Origin: Lentilactobacillus rapi DSM 19907 = JCM 15042
GTDB taxonomy: Bacteria; Bacillota; Bacilli; Lactobacillales; Lactobacillaceae
Assembly: GCF_001436255.1 (NCBI RefSeq)
Contig: NZ_AZEI01000013.1
Coordinates: 1 to 57,648, forward strand
Direction: 5' to 3'
DNA: 57,648 nucleotides
Shown here: in pieces, positions 42,788 to 51,537 of the stretch
Layout of the letters: every line of letters starts with the position of its first letter
Numbering within the stretch: position 1 is the first letter of the stretch
Made by a program: the position numbers and the translations under genes
The notes under the pieces: generated by a model
What the model was told of the DNA's origin: nothing
What the model saw: the letters and a program-made list of their open reading frames with translations, nothing else
Database searches by the model: none

Positions 42788-43669
42788 GTGAGATATAATG
42801 AAATCGTTAGGGAGGTGGATTCGATTCAATTAAAGACAAGGCAGATGGTGCAAAATGGTCTTCAGATCGTGATCGGCGCATTTATTTATGCGATCGCTAT
42901 CAATGATTTTTTGATTCCCCATCAAATTGGTGAGGGTGGCGTGACTGGTCTGACAACAATTGGGTATTACGCATTACATATTCCCCCAGCTTACACAAAC
43001 TTTGTTTTGAATGGTATTTTGATGCTGGTCGGGTTTCGGTATCTTGAAAAACATACGGTGTGGTATTCACTTTGGGCAGTTCTATGGATTTCGATTTTCT
43101 TAAAATTACCACCGTTGTTGAATTATCATACAAATCAAACGCTGATTCCGGCGATTGCTGGCGGTGTCTTGATGGGAATCGCGATGGAGATCATTTTTCG
43201 TGGTGAAGGAACCATTGCCGGTAGTACCATACTGGCCAAAATTGTTAACCGCTATTTTGGCATGCAAAACGGCTCGGCAATGCTGATGTTTGATTTGTTA
43301 GTCGCGATTCCTTCAGGATTAATTATTGGTTTTCAAAATATGATCTTGACCGTTATTGAGTTGTATGTTTCAGCGGTTGTGCTGAATGGACTCTTGTCGA
43401 GATTCGGTGCCCGCAAAGCGGTGACAATTATTTCAGCCCAGACTGATGAAGTGACCGCAGAGTTGTCAGCTGTGCTGCACCAAGGAATTACGCTGATTAA
43501 GGCCAAGGGGTATTACCACCAAGAAAAGCGGCCGATGATTTACGTGATTTGCACGGATAAACAAGTGGCCCAAATTGTGCCATTGGTGTCGAGCGTGGAT
43601 CCCGAAGCTTTAGTAGTCGTGGATAATGTTCATAGTGTCAAAGGTGAGGCCCTGGGGAAACTTTTATGA
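42788..43669 (+). CDS. YitT-family membrane protein (DUF161 + DUF2179)
   Basis: About 293 residues. The membrane part starts GLQIVIGAFIYAIAINDFLIPHQIGEGGVTGL and includes GGVLMGIAMEIIFRGEGTIAGSTILAKI; the cytosolic DUF2179 domain ends the protein (VTIISAQTDEVTAELSAVLHQGITLIKAKGYY). The function of the family is unknown. The start is unsure: GTG at 42788 follows the crcB stop directly, while the strong AGGGAGG at 42808-42814 would suit a start further in; the membrane domain begins at about 42845 in any case. Confidence 0.85.
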   Translation: MRYNEIVREVDSIQLKTRQMVQNGLQIVIGAFIYAIAINDFLIPHQIGEGGVTGLTTIGYYALHIPPAYTNFVLNGILMLVGFRYLEKHTVWYSLWAVLWISIFLKLPPLLNYHTNQTLIPAIAGGVLMGIAMEIIFRGEGTIAGSTILAKIVNRYFGMQNGSAMLMFDLLVAIPSGLIIGFQNMILTVIELYVSAVVLNGLLSRFGARKAVTIISAQTDEVTAELSAVLHQGITLIKAKGYYHQEKRPMIYVICTDKQVAQIVPLVSSVDPEALVVVDNVHSVKGEALGKLL

Positions 43670-43676
43670 TTCAAAT

Positions 43677-43750
43677 AAACAAGCTAAGAGGACATCTGGT
43701 TAGAGACGGTTGGACATCAACCGTTAACTGGAAGTACTCTTAGCTTGTTT
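43677..43750 (+). terminator. Branched terminator after the YitT gene
   Basis: AAACAAGCTAAGAG pairs with CTCTTAGCTTGTTT; an inner arm (ACGGTTG / CAACCGT) sits inside the loop. A T-rich tail follows. Confidence 0.8.
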
Positions 43751-43920
43751 TAGTTTGTGGATTAAGATGGGTTATTTCATTTATAAAAATGAAAAATATT
43801 TTCAAAATGAATCACTAATTGATCATAATGTGCTAGAATGAGAAATCGTGAGCAAACTTCAAAAGCCATCATGCTTTCATTCAGTGGTGAAGGCGTTAAA
43901 AAGATTCTTAAAAAGTTATG

Positions 43921-43948
43921 TGAATTCGCTTACACAATCGTGTATACT
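43921..43948 (+). promoter_or_regulatory. cre-like box and promoter of the gntP gene
   Basis: TGAATTCGCTTACA (43921-43934) matches the cre consensus at all but one position. A -10 TATACT follows at 43943-43948, so CcpA would cover the promoter spacer. The leader to the GTG at 44065 is about 110 nt and otherwise empty. The rest of the 43751-44064 gap shows no gene. Confidence 0.55.
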
Positions 43949-44064
43949 ATCGGTATAGTTTCTGCGTTTTTCTGCAGATGCTATTAATATACCAATTCAG
44001 GGGGTGACTTCCAAAAAAAACGGTTCATTGGTATATAATCTTTATTTCTTAGGAGGCATAAATA

Positions 44065-45363
44065 GTGGGAACGTTAATTTTACCTTGGTGGGCAGCTTTA
44101 CTAGGCTTAGCCCTTGCTATTATTTTGATTTTATGGAAGCTCAACCCGGTTTATTCATTGATGTTGGGGGCCATTGTTGGCTGTCTGATTGGCGGCGATA
44201 ACCTTGTTCAGACAATTAATGTCCTCATTCAAGGCTCTCAAAGTGTCATTGGAACGATCTTGCGAGTTATTGCTGCAGGGATGCTGGCTGGTGTCATGAT
44301 GGAATCTGGTGCCGCGGATACAATTGCCCGGGCGATCGTTAATAAGCTTGGCGATCGACTGGCGCTGTTCAGTCTGGCCTTTGCGACAATGGTGATTACT
44401 GGGGTAGGGGTCTTCATCCCAGTTGCCGTTTTAATCGTTGCCCCAATTGCGCTTGAAGTTGGTGAACGGATGCATATTTCAAAGCTAGCCTTGTTAGTCG
44501 CTCTATCTGGTGGCGGAAAGGCCGGAAATGTGATTTCACCTAATCCCAATACGATTGCTGCGGCAAAAGGCTTTGGTTTGGAATTAAGCCAAGTGATGAT
44601 TGCCGACTTTATTCCAGCGGTCGTTGGTTTGATTGTGGCAGTCTTGGTTGCCTCACTGTTGCGAAACAAGGGCTCTAAAGTCTTGGACACTGATTTGGCA
44701 AACCTGACTCAAGAAACCAATGTCAAAGATCTGCCATCTTTGGGATCTTCGTTGGTTACACCAGTTCTGGCAATTATTTTACTTCTGCTCAATCCAATCG
44801 GCTCCATTTTTCACGTTGGCTTTTTAACAAAATTGAACTTGGATGCGATGTACGTCTTGCCGATCGCCGCAATTATCGGCTCCTTGGCAATGAGAAAAGG
44901 AACCCATCTCAAGTCATATGCCCAATCAGGCATTACGCGAATGACTGACGTGGTGATGATTTTGTTGGGGGCCGGAATGATTGGTGCCTTGATTACGTCA
45001 TCCAGTTTACCAACCGAAATCATCAGCCTGATTAAGGTTAGTCACGTTTCGGGTGTCTTCCTGGCCCCAATTTCAGGAATCCTGATGGCTGCAGCAGCCG
45101 CCTCGACTTCAACGGGGGTTATCCTCGCAACCGGCTCATTTAGTAAAGCGATTCTCGGCTTCGGAGTAAGTCCACTAGCCGCCGCAGCAATGGTTCACAC
45201 CGGAGCGACGGTGATTGATCATTTACCACATGGAAATTATTTCCACGTTACGGCTAACGCGATGCACATGGAAATCAAAGAACGTTCCCGTTCGATCGTA
45301 TACGAATCAATGGTTGGCCTCTCAATGACCATTGTCGCAACGGTGATGTACGGTTTCTTCTAA
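44065..45363 (+). CDS. GntP-family permease, probable glycerate/gluconate transporter
   Basis: A 432-residue membrane protein of the GntP type: LPWWAALLGLALAIILILWKLNP at the start, GVFIPVAVLIVAPIALEVGERM, SGGGKAGNVISPNPNTIAAAKGFG and the C-terminal GATVIDHLPHGNYFH. GTG start with AGGAGG at 8 nt. It is followed by a glycerate kinase 103 bp downstream, so D-glycerate is the most likely cargo; GntP members also carry gluconate. Confidence 0.86.
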   Translation: MGTLILPWWAALLGLALAIILILWKLNPVYSLMLGAIVGCLIGGDNLVQTINVLIQGSQSVIGTILRVIAAGMLAGVMMESGAADTIARAIVNKLGDRLALFSLAFATMVITGVGVFIPVAVLIVAPIALEVGERMHISKLALLVALSGGGKAGNVISPNPNTIAAAKGFGLELSQVMIADFIPAVVGLIVAVLVASLLRNKGSKVLDTDLANLTQETNVKDLPSLGSSLVTPVLAIILLLLNPIGSIFHVGFLTKLNLDAMYVLPIAAIIGSLAMRKGTHLKSYAQSGITRMTDVVMILLGAGMIGALITSSSLPTEIISLIKVSHVSGVFLAPISGILMAAAAASTSTGVILATGSFSKAILGFGVSPLAAAAMVHTGATVIDHLPHGNYFHVTANAMHMEIKERSRSIVYESMVGLSMTIVATVMYGFF

Positions 45364-45466
45364 AGTTGCCCGTATCTGATGCAAGCTGATTTGGTGAAGC
45401 CATCATGATTCATGAATGACCAGTTTTAGATGAATTATTTTAAGACATTGCAGGAGGACAAAAAGT

Positions 45467-46615
45467 ATGAAATTTGTGATCGCACCTGATTCATTTAAGG
45501 GCGGCCTAACTGCTAAGCAAGCTGCAGAAGCGATGAAAACCGGCCTTGCCCGCGTGTATCCCAATGCAGATTACACGTTGGTGCCAATGGCTGATGGTGG
45601 TGAGGGAACCGTTCAATCTTTAGTTGATGCCACTCATGGTAAGCTGTTCACGGAAAAAGTGACTGGACCGTTGAAAAATCAAGTCGATGCCAAATTTGGC
45701 ATTCTTGGTGATGGTAAGACCGGCGTCATCGAAATGTCCCAAGCCAGTGGGATTCAATTTGTTAACGAGAAGACTCACAACCCTTTAATTGCGACAACTT
45801 TTGGTACTGGAGAACTAATTTTAAAGGCTCTCGACCATGGCATCTCTAAGTTGATTTTAGGGATTGGCGGTAGTGCAACCAATGATGGCGGCGCTGGCAT
45901 GGCCCAAGCGATTGGGGTCCGCTTACTCGATCAGCAGGATAAGGAGATTGAAGTCGGCGGTGGCAGCCTTGATCAGTTGGCAAGAATTGACACGTCAAAA
46001 GTTGACCCGCGGATTCAAAATTTGGAAATCCTGATTGCTTCTGATGTGACGAACCCATTAGTTGGTGATGATGGGGCTTCGGCTGTATTTGGGCCACAAA
46101 AGGGCGCCACCCCGGAGATGGTTAAAACGCTTGATCGCAATCTGCGACATTACGCAGCTATTATTCAGCGAGACCTTGATAAGGATTTGGCTAATTATCC
46201 GGGTGCCGGTGCTGCTGGTGGTTTAGGGGCAGGCTTGTTAGCATTCACGAATTCCACGATGGAGAAGGGCGTTGACATTGTGGTTGAATATAGTGGCCTT
46301 AAAGAAAAATCTCAAGGGGCTGATTTTGTCTTCACCGGTGAAGGCGGGATTGATTTCCAAACTAAATTTGGGAAAACCCCATATGGTGTTGCTTTGGCGA
46401 CCAAACAGGTGGCCCCTCAAGCACCTGTTATTGTGATTGCTGGCAGTGTCGGGGATGGCATCAATGAACTTTATTCTGACAAATCAATCGACGCAATCTT
46501 TACCAGCGTGGCAGGAGTTAAAACCCTGCAGGATGCCTTGGATACTGCAACCCACGATGTCGCTCAGGTGACGGAAAATATTGCGAGGTTGATTAAGAAG
46601 ACGTTGGCGAAGTGA
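45467..46615 (+). CDS. Glycerate kinase (GarK/GlxK type)
   Basis: Phosphorylates D-glycerate, feeding lower glycolysis. The 382-residue protein has the family start IAPDSFKGGLTAKQAAEAM, VPMADGGEGTVQSLV, GIGGSATNDGGAGMAQAIG and FVFTGEGGIDFQTKFGKTPYGVA. Length fits the family. AGGAGG precedes the ATG. Together with the upstream permease it forms a two-gene glycerate-use unit. Confidence 0.93.
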   Translation: MKFVIAPDSFKGGLTAKQAAEAMKTGLARVYPNADYTLVPMADGGEGTVQSLVDATHGKLFTEKVTGPLKNQVDAKFGILGDGKTGVIEMSQASGIQFVNEKTHNPLIATTFGTGELILKALDHGISKLILGIGGSATNDGGAGMAQAIGVRLLDQQDKEIEVGGGSLDQLARIDTSKVDPRIQNLEILIASDVTNPLVGDDGASAVFGPQKGATPEMVKTLDRNLRHYAAIIQRDLDKDLANYPGAGAAGGLGAGLLAFTNSTMEKGVDIVVEYSGLKEKSQGADFVFTGEGGIDFQTKFGKTPYGVALATKQVAPQAPVIVIAGSVGDGINELYSDKSIDAIFTSVAGVKTLQDALDTATHDVAQVTENIARLIKKTLAK

Positions 46616-46643
46616 TCTTTTATTTTTTTCTCACACCGTGATA

Positions 46644-46662
46644 AGATTATTAGAAATAATCT
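46644..46662. promoter_or_regulatory. Inverted repeat before the pucR-type gene
   Basis: AGATTATT-AGA-AATAATCT, perfect 8-bp arms, ending a few bases before the ribosome binding site AAGGTGAT. It may be an operator for autoregulation or a weak terminator remnant. Confidence 0.4.
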
Positions 46663-46685
46663 AATTGAAGGTGATGCTTATCAGT

Positions 46686-48236
46686 GTGACGGTAAAAGAT
46701 ATTCTTGGGTTACCATCTCTGAAGAATGCAAATGTAATTGCCGGACAACCAGCTGTTACCAAAGTTGTTGCCTCTGTTTCAGTTTTGGAATATTCGCAAA
46801 TTACGAATACCCAAGCTGAGATATACCAACACATCAATTTTAATAATGATGAATTAGTTTTGACAGCCTTTGCAAGCGTTCGTGATGATGTTGAAGCCCA
46901 ATGCGAAAATATTAAAACGTTAGCAAAGGCTGGTGAACTTGGACTCATTCTCTTTTATGTTGGATTAATCCTACCAAAAGTCGATCAACGATTAATTAAA
47001 GTTGCGGATGAGTATAACTTTATAATCATTTTAATGCCAAAAAACGAGCCTGAGTTGACATACCGTAGTGTCATCACTGAAATCATGTTTTCTGTTTTTA
47101 ATGATCAAATTGAGAATCCTAACTTTTCTGCCGAGCTAGTTGAAAAAGTTTCCTCGATGCCGAGTTACCAACAGAATCTTGATATGGTTTTACGACTCTT
47201 AAGTGATCGATTGAGAGCATCGGTAGCTCTTGTTGATAGTGAGGATCAATTAATTAGTTCCCAACAATGGCCGCAAACAAATAGCTTGAATTGGAAACGG
47301 ATCTTAAATAACATTGGACGACAAAACCAACCAGATGGTATGCATGTCTACACTCATGGCTTGGGTAAGAGCAATCAAACCTTAGTTCTTTGTAAAGAAC
47401 ACGGAGAATTAACTCACACAACCCAGAAGCAGGCCGTTGAAACGATTCGGATATCCCTGAATCTGTGGGGGAAAGTTGGTTCGTCTAACAATGAAATGGC
47501 AGCGTTACTCGATGCGATAATTCAAAACGAGCCTCAAAAGATCACCCAATTAGCCAATAAAAACCATATCAAGATCCAATCTTTATCAATGCTCCTAATA
47601 GTTAGCAACTTGGAAAATATTGATAATCTGAATAATGCTGAAGCGGACATTGTGCGAATAACTCGCGCGTTAGCGAATATTGCAATTTGTGAGATCTATC
47701 ATGACGAAATTTTGATTTTACCAGTCAATCGGCCCTCAACGCTTCAAGAGTGGCATGATTGGCAGGCTGCAATCTCACAGTATAGTGATCAGAAGCAATT
47801 AAAAATAACGACAACGAGATTTAATGACTTACACGGTGATGGAAATATTCGGGAAGCTTATCTTAATAATCATCAGTATTTGCCAGTAGCTCAAATTATT
47901 TTTCCCCGGCGGACGATATTTTCTGGTCAGGATTTGTTATTTTCAAAGTCATGTCAAGAACTAATTGATCATGGTGGTGGATTAATTAATTCACAGTTGG
48001 GACTGATTGGACAATTATCAACTGATATGATCAAAACCCTATTAGTATTCTTGCTGGATGCCCGTGGAAACATCGAAGAGGCTGCAAAATTATTGTTTAT
48101 TCATCGCAACACAGCAAAGTATCGACTTAAGAAACTGAATAACTATTTTGGGTTTAAGGTGGGCCTAATGCCCGATTCATCTTTGATTTATCAAGCTTCT
48201 GCCATATACAGAATCATCAACGGAGACCCAGTATAG
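46686..48236 (+). CDS. PucR/CdaR-family transcriptional regulator
   Basis: About 516 residues. The N-terminal PucR domain starts VTVKDILGLPSLKNANVIAG; a GGDEF-like middle and the C-terminal HTH_30 follow, the latter as LLVFLLDARGNIEEAAKLLFIHRNTAKYRLKK near residue 455. PucR-class proteins usually activate purine, allantoin or hydantoin-type catabolism, which fits the racemase/NCS1/DUF917/HyuA genes downstream. The GTG at 46686 is chosen because AAGGTGAT lies 9 nt before it; ATG 46674 overlaps that site. A terminator separates it from the operon. Confidence 0.85.
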   Translation: MTVKDILGLPSLKNANVIAGQPAVTKVVASVSVLEYSQITNTQAEIYQHINFNNDELVLTAFASVRDDVEAQCENIKTLAKAGELGLILFYVGLILPKVDQRLIKVADEYNFIIILMPKNEPELTYRSVITEIMFSVFNDQIENPNFSAELVEKVSSMPSYQQNLDMVLRLLSDRLRASVALVDSEDQLISSQQWPQTNSLNWKRILNNIGRQNQPDGMHVYTHGLGKSNQTLVLCKEHGELTHTTQKQAVETIRISLNLWGKVGSSNNEMAALLDAIIQNEPQKITQLANKNHIKIQSLSMLLIVSNLENIDNLNNAEADIVRITRALANIAICEIYHDEILILPVNRPSTLQEWHDWQAAISQYSDQKQLKITTTRFNDLHGDGNIREAYLNNHQYLPVAQIIFPRRTIFSGQDLLFSKSCQELIDHGGGLINSQLGLIGQLSTDMIKTLLVFLLDARGNIEEAAKLLFIHRNTAKYRLKKLNNYFGFKVGLMPDSSLIYQASAIYRIINGDPV

Positions 48237-48278
48237 CGTCCCTTTTGTCAAATGAGACAAAAGGAGACGCTATTTTTT
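48234..48278 (+). terminator. Terminator of the pucR-type gene
   Basis: TAGCGTCCCTTTTGTC pairs with GACAAAAGGAGACGCTA, then TTTTTTT. The stem overlaps the stop codon. Confidence 0.9.
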
Positions 48279-48393
48279 TGTCATAAAGACCAATGACAAT
48301 TGTTCCAAAAGACCGTAATATCGTTAACAATTAAATAAATGAGAAAATGATTAGATTGATTATCATTTATCTTATTAAGTGAGGTAATTGCTA

Positions 48394-49143
48394 ATGTTGA
48401 ATAAGGAAATACGGCTTTTAGATATTGTACCAGTTGTTGCCGAAGGGATCCTGAGCCAAAGTATGAAGGAAGACATGGAGCAGTATCTAATGCCGAATAC
48501 AAAGGTGGACCATGTTCAAATTGGTGGTACTGGACCGATTACGATTGAGAGCGAGTATGATGAGGCTTTCGCAGCCCCCGAAGTTGTTAAGACGGCGAGT
48601 CAAGAAATGACTCATCGTGATTACGATGGCATTTTTGTTAATTGTTTTGGCGACCCAGGGGTCCGAGCAACTCGAGAAAAATTACCGATCACAGTTTTTG
48701 GTGGTTTTGAACCAGCAATTTATTTAGCACTCGGGCTGGGAGATACAGTTGGGATTGTGACGGTTTTGGAAAACGTTGTCCCAATGCTCAAAGGCGCCGT
48801 TGCCAGGGCAGGCCTTGGTTCTCGGGTCACAACTATCCGGACCTTGGGGATACCAGTTTTGCAGCTTGAAAATCGAAAATTATTAATGACAAATCTATAT
48901 AAACAATGCAAATTAGCAATCGAGAATGATCATGTGAGTGTCCTAGTGATGGGGTGTACTGGAATTGCGGGGATTGTTGAAGAAATGACCTCACGACTTA
49001 AAGCGGATGGATATGATGTGCCAGTGTTAGAAGCTGGTCAATGCGCCATGTTGCTCACAGAATTATATGCCCGCTTAGGAATTCACCCAAGTCGTCAAAC
49101 ATACATGACGCCACCGGAAAAGGAAAAAGTTGATCAAGAATAA
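48394..49143 (+). CDS. Asp/Glu/hydantoin racemase family protein
   Basis: A 249-residue racemase of the two-cysteine type: VNCFGDPGVRATRE near residue 80 carries the first catalytic Cys and VLVMGCTGIAGI near 185 the second. NCFGDPG is characteristic of hydantoin racemases more than of glutamate racemase. Start at 48394 with GTGAGG 9 nt upstream. First gene of the five-gene candidate operon running to 53090, where it would interconvert enantiomers of a ring compound or of its product. Confidence 0.82.
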   Translation: MLNKEIRLLDIVPVVAEGILSQSMKEDMEQYLMPNTKVDHVQIGGTGPITIESEYDEAFAAPEVVKTASQEMTHRDYDGIFVNCFGDPGVRATREKLPITVFGGFEPAIYLALGLGDTVGIVTVLENVVPMLKGAVARAGLGSRVTTIRTLGIPVLQLENRKLLMTNLYKQCKLAIENDHVSVLVMGCTGIAGIVEEMTSRLKADGYDVPVLEAGQCAMLLTELYARLGIHPSRQTYMTPPEKEKVDQE

Positions 49144-49161
49144 CATGAGGAGGTCTTTTTT

Positions 49162-50439
49162 ATGAATAATAATCAGAGAAATCAGAATTGGATTAGTCTT
49201 GCTTTTGTTTGGGCAGGAGCGCTGGTGTCAATCCCAAGCTTACTTCTGGGTGGAACATTGGTAGCAGGAATGTCACTTACTAAGACGCTCTTAACTGCGT
49301 TTATTGGTTATGCCTTAGTTGTTTTAATCATGATTTTTCAAGGAATGCAGAGTACAGATTTAGGCAAACCAACTGTCAAAGTCGCCGAACAGGTTTTTGG
49401 CCAAAAAGGCTCTAAACGGGTGATTTCGATCCTCATTGCAATTGGCTGCCTCGGCTGGTTTGGAATTCAGGCAAATGTTTGCGGTGAAGCATTTGCCAGC
49501 TTACTAAAAAATCTAGGGGTAACAATTCCCGTTTCAATTTCATCTCTTATTTGGGGGATGATTATGGTTGTTACCGCAATATATGGGATTAAAGTGATTC
49601 GGCTTCTTACATATGTGGCAGTCCCATATTTGATCGGAGTTTGTTTATATGGACTTTACCAAGCTCTTGAATCAAACAGTTTTTCTCAAATTAATGCCTA
49701 CCATCCGGCAACTAATTTGCCGATTGGTACTGGACTGACGATTACATTAGGATCATTTGCGATTGGGGCAGTCATTGCTGGTGACTATTCCCAATATTCC
49801 CCTAAGAGAAGTGATGTTGTTAAAGCAGCCGTTTTTGGAGTAATCCCAGCCGGTGTCTTGATGATCGGAGTTGGGGCAATCTTAACAATCGTCTATCATA
49901 ATGCTGACTTGAATGGTGTGTTCATGAGGATTGGCTCTCCGCTTGTTGGTGGTTTAGCTTTAGTGTTGGCAACTTGGAAAGTGAATGTTATCAATGCTTT
50001 CTCCGGTGGTATTGCCGTCGTGAACGCTTTTAATATTCCAGATCGGTACCAAAAAATAACAGTATTTCTGGTGGGTTTGTCTGGAACGGGCCTGGCAATC
50101 ATTGGTATTATGAATTATTTTACCCCCGTTATGAATATTTTAGGGGCAATGATTCCCCCAGTTGCCGGTGTCATGTCTGCAGCATATTGGATAACGCATC
50201 GTGGCAACGCAAATCTTTGGGAATCAAATCCTGGATTCAAATGGTCAGGCATTATTGCCTGGTTGATAGGAGGCATTGTGGCATCCGTGCCAGTTATCAT
50301 GGGCCTGATACCCAATATTGCCCACCCACAAATTAATCCGTTAACTGGGATTATTCTGTCCTTTTTCGCTTATCTAATATTACAAAAAGTGGCTGTTCGA
50401 CAACGAGTTAAACAAAACATTCAAATTAAAGAGAGGTAA
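49162..50439 (+). CDS. NCS1-family permease (CodB-like)
   Basis: A 425-residue, 12-helix transporter of the cytosine/purine/hydantoin class: WISLAFVWAGALVSIPSLLLGG in helix 1, GWFGIQANVCGEAF in helix 3, AGDYSQYSPKRSDV in the middle and FNIPDRYQKI later. NCS1 proteins take up cytosine, allantoin, hydantoins and related rings. AGGAGG precedes the ATG, 18 bp after the racemase stop. Cargo unknown, but the neighbours favour a hydantoin-like ring. Confidence 0.86.
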   Translation: MNNNQRNQNWISLAFVWAGALVSIPSLLLGGTLVAGMSLTKTLLTAFIGYALVVLIMIFQGMQSTDLGKPTVKVAEQVFGQKGSKRVISILIAIGCLGWFGIQANVCGEAFASLLKNLGVTIPVSISSLIWGMIMVVTAIYGIKVIRLLTYVAVPYLIGVCLYGLYQALESNSFSQINAYHPATNLPIGTGLTITLGSFAIGAVIAGDYSQYSPKRSDVVKAAVFGVIPAGVLMIGVGAILTIVYHNADLNGVFMRIGSPLVGGLALVLATWKVNVINAFSGGIAVVNAFNIPDRYQKITVFLVGLSGTGLAIIGIMNYFTPVMNILGAMIPPVAGVMSAAYWITHRGNANLWESNPGFKWSGIIAWLIGGIVASVPVIMGLIPNIAHPQINPLTGIILSFFAYLILQKVAVRQRVKQNIQIKER

Positions 50440-50445
50440 TTTACA

Positions 50446-51537
50446 ATGCGATATTTAAATAAAGAAGATGTTAAAAATATTGCTACTGGAGCATCGTTAT
50501 TTGGCGCCGGTGGTGGTGGTGATCCATATGTTGGGATGATGATGGCAATTTCCGCAATTGAAAAAAATGGCCCTGTAAAATTGTTATCGCTTGATGAAAT
50601 TGATAATGATGATATTTATATGCCGGCTGCTTCCATGGGAGCGCCACTAGTTATGACCGAAAAATTTCCTAAAGGTGATGAATTTACTCGGGCATTTAAT
50701 CGACTTGGGAAATACCTTGGTAAGCCAATCACGGGAACATTTCCAATGGAGGCCGGTGGAGTTAATTCGATGATTCCAATCGTTGTTGCCGCTCAAGCGG
50801 GGATTCCCTTAGTTGATTGTGATGGAATGGGAAGAGCATTTCCGGAGCTTCAAATGACAACTTTCCATTTAGGCGGTGTCTCAGCAACGCCCATGGTTGT
50901 TACTGATGAGAAGGGAAATTTGAGTATTTTGGAAACCGTGACCGATAAATGGTCGGAACTATTGGCTAGAGATCAAGTTGTCGAGATGGGAGCCAGTGCC
51001 TCAGTTTCTCTTTATCCCTCAACTGGTCAGCAAATGAAGAAAAATGGTATCAGAGGGATTATTAGTCGATGTGAAAAAGTTGGAGAAATTGTTAAAAACC
51101 ATACTAAAGGAAAGGACTGGCAATTAAACCAGCTACTTGATTTAACAAAAGGTTTCCATCTGTTTGACGGTAAAATCGTTGATATATCAAGAGAAACCCG
51201 CGATGGCTTTAACTATGGTGAAATGACAATTCAAGGACTAAATGATTATAAGGATCAGCAAATGGTGATTGAATTTCAAAATGAGAACCTGATTGCTAAA
51301 CGAAATGATGAGATCGTTACCAGTGTTCCTGACTTAATCTGTTTGGCCGATATGGATAATCTATTACCAAGTACTACTGAATCAATTAAATATGGTAAGC
51401 GGATCACAGTCTTAGGCTTGCCAGCTGATAAAAAATGGCGGACACCAAAGGGAATTGAGACAGTCGGACCAAGATACTTCGGCTATGATTTTGACTATAA
51501 AACAATTGAATCAATTAATGAGGAGGTTGAAGTATGA
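50446..51537 (+). CDS. DUF917 (S-methyl-thiohydantoin desulfurase-like) protein
   Basis: A 363-residue protein of the DUF917 family: TGASLFGAGGGGDPYVGMMMA at the start, MPAASMGAPLVMTEK, PMEAGGVNSMIPIVVAAQAGIPLVDCDGMGRAFPELQM, and FNYGEMTIQG later. The family is named after a desulfurase acting on S-methyl-thiohydantoin; most members have no known reaction. Follows the permease by 6 bp and overlaps the hydantoinase-like gene by 4 nt (ATGA), so the two products probably act together. Confidence 0.84.
   Translation: MRYLNKEDVKNIATGASLFGAGGGGDPYVGMMMAISAIEKNGPVKLLSLDEIDNDDIYMPAASMGAPLVMTEKFPKGDEFTRAFNRLGKYLGKPITGTFPMEAGGVNSMIPIVVAAQAGIPLVDCDGMGRAFPELQMTTFHLGGVSATPMVVTDEKGNLSILETVTDKWSELLARDQVVEMGASASVSLYPSTGQQMKKNGIRGIISRCEKVGEIVKNHTKGKDWQLNQLLDLTKGFHLFDGKIVDISRETRDGFNYGEMTIQGLNDYKDQQMVIEFQNENLIAKRNDEIVTSVPDLICLADMDNLLPSTTESIKYGKRITVLGLPADKKWRTPKGIETVGPRYFGYDFDYKTIESINEEVEV

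Noticed and set aside
44238-44690. 150-residue open frame on the minus strand
   Set aside because: Antisense to the well-supported GntP gene, with no start signal.
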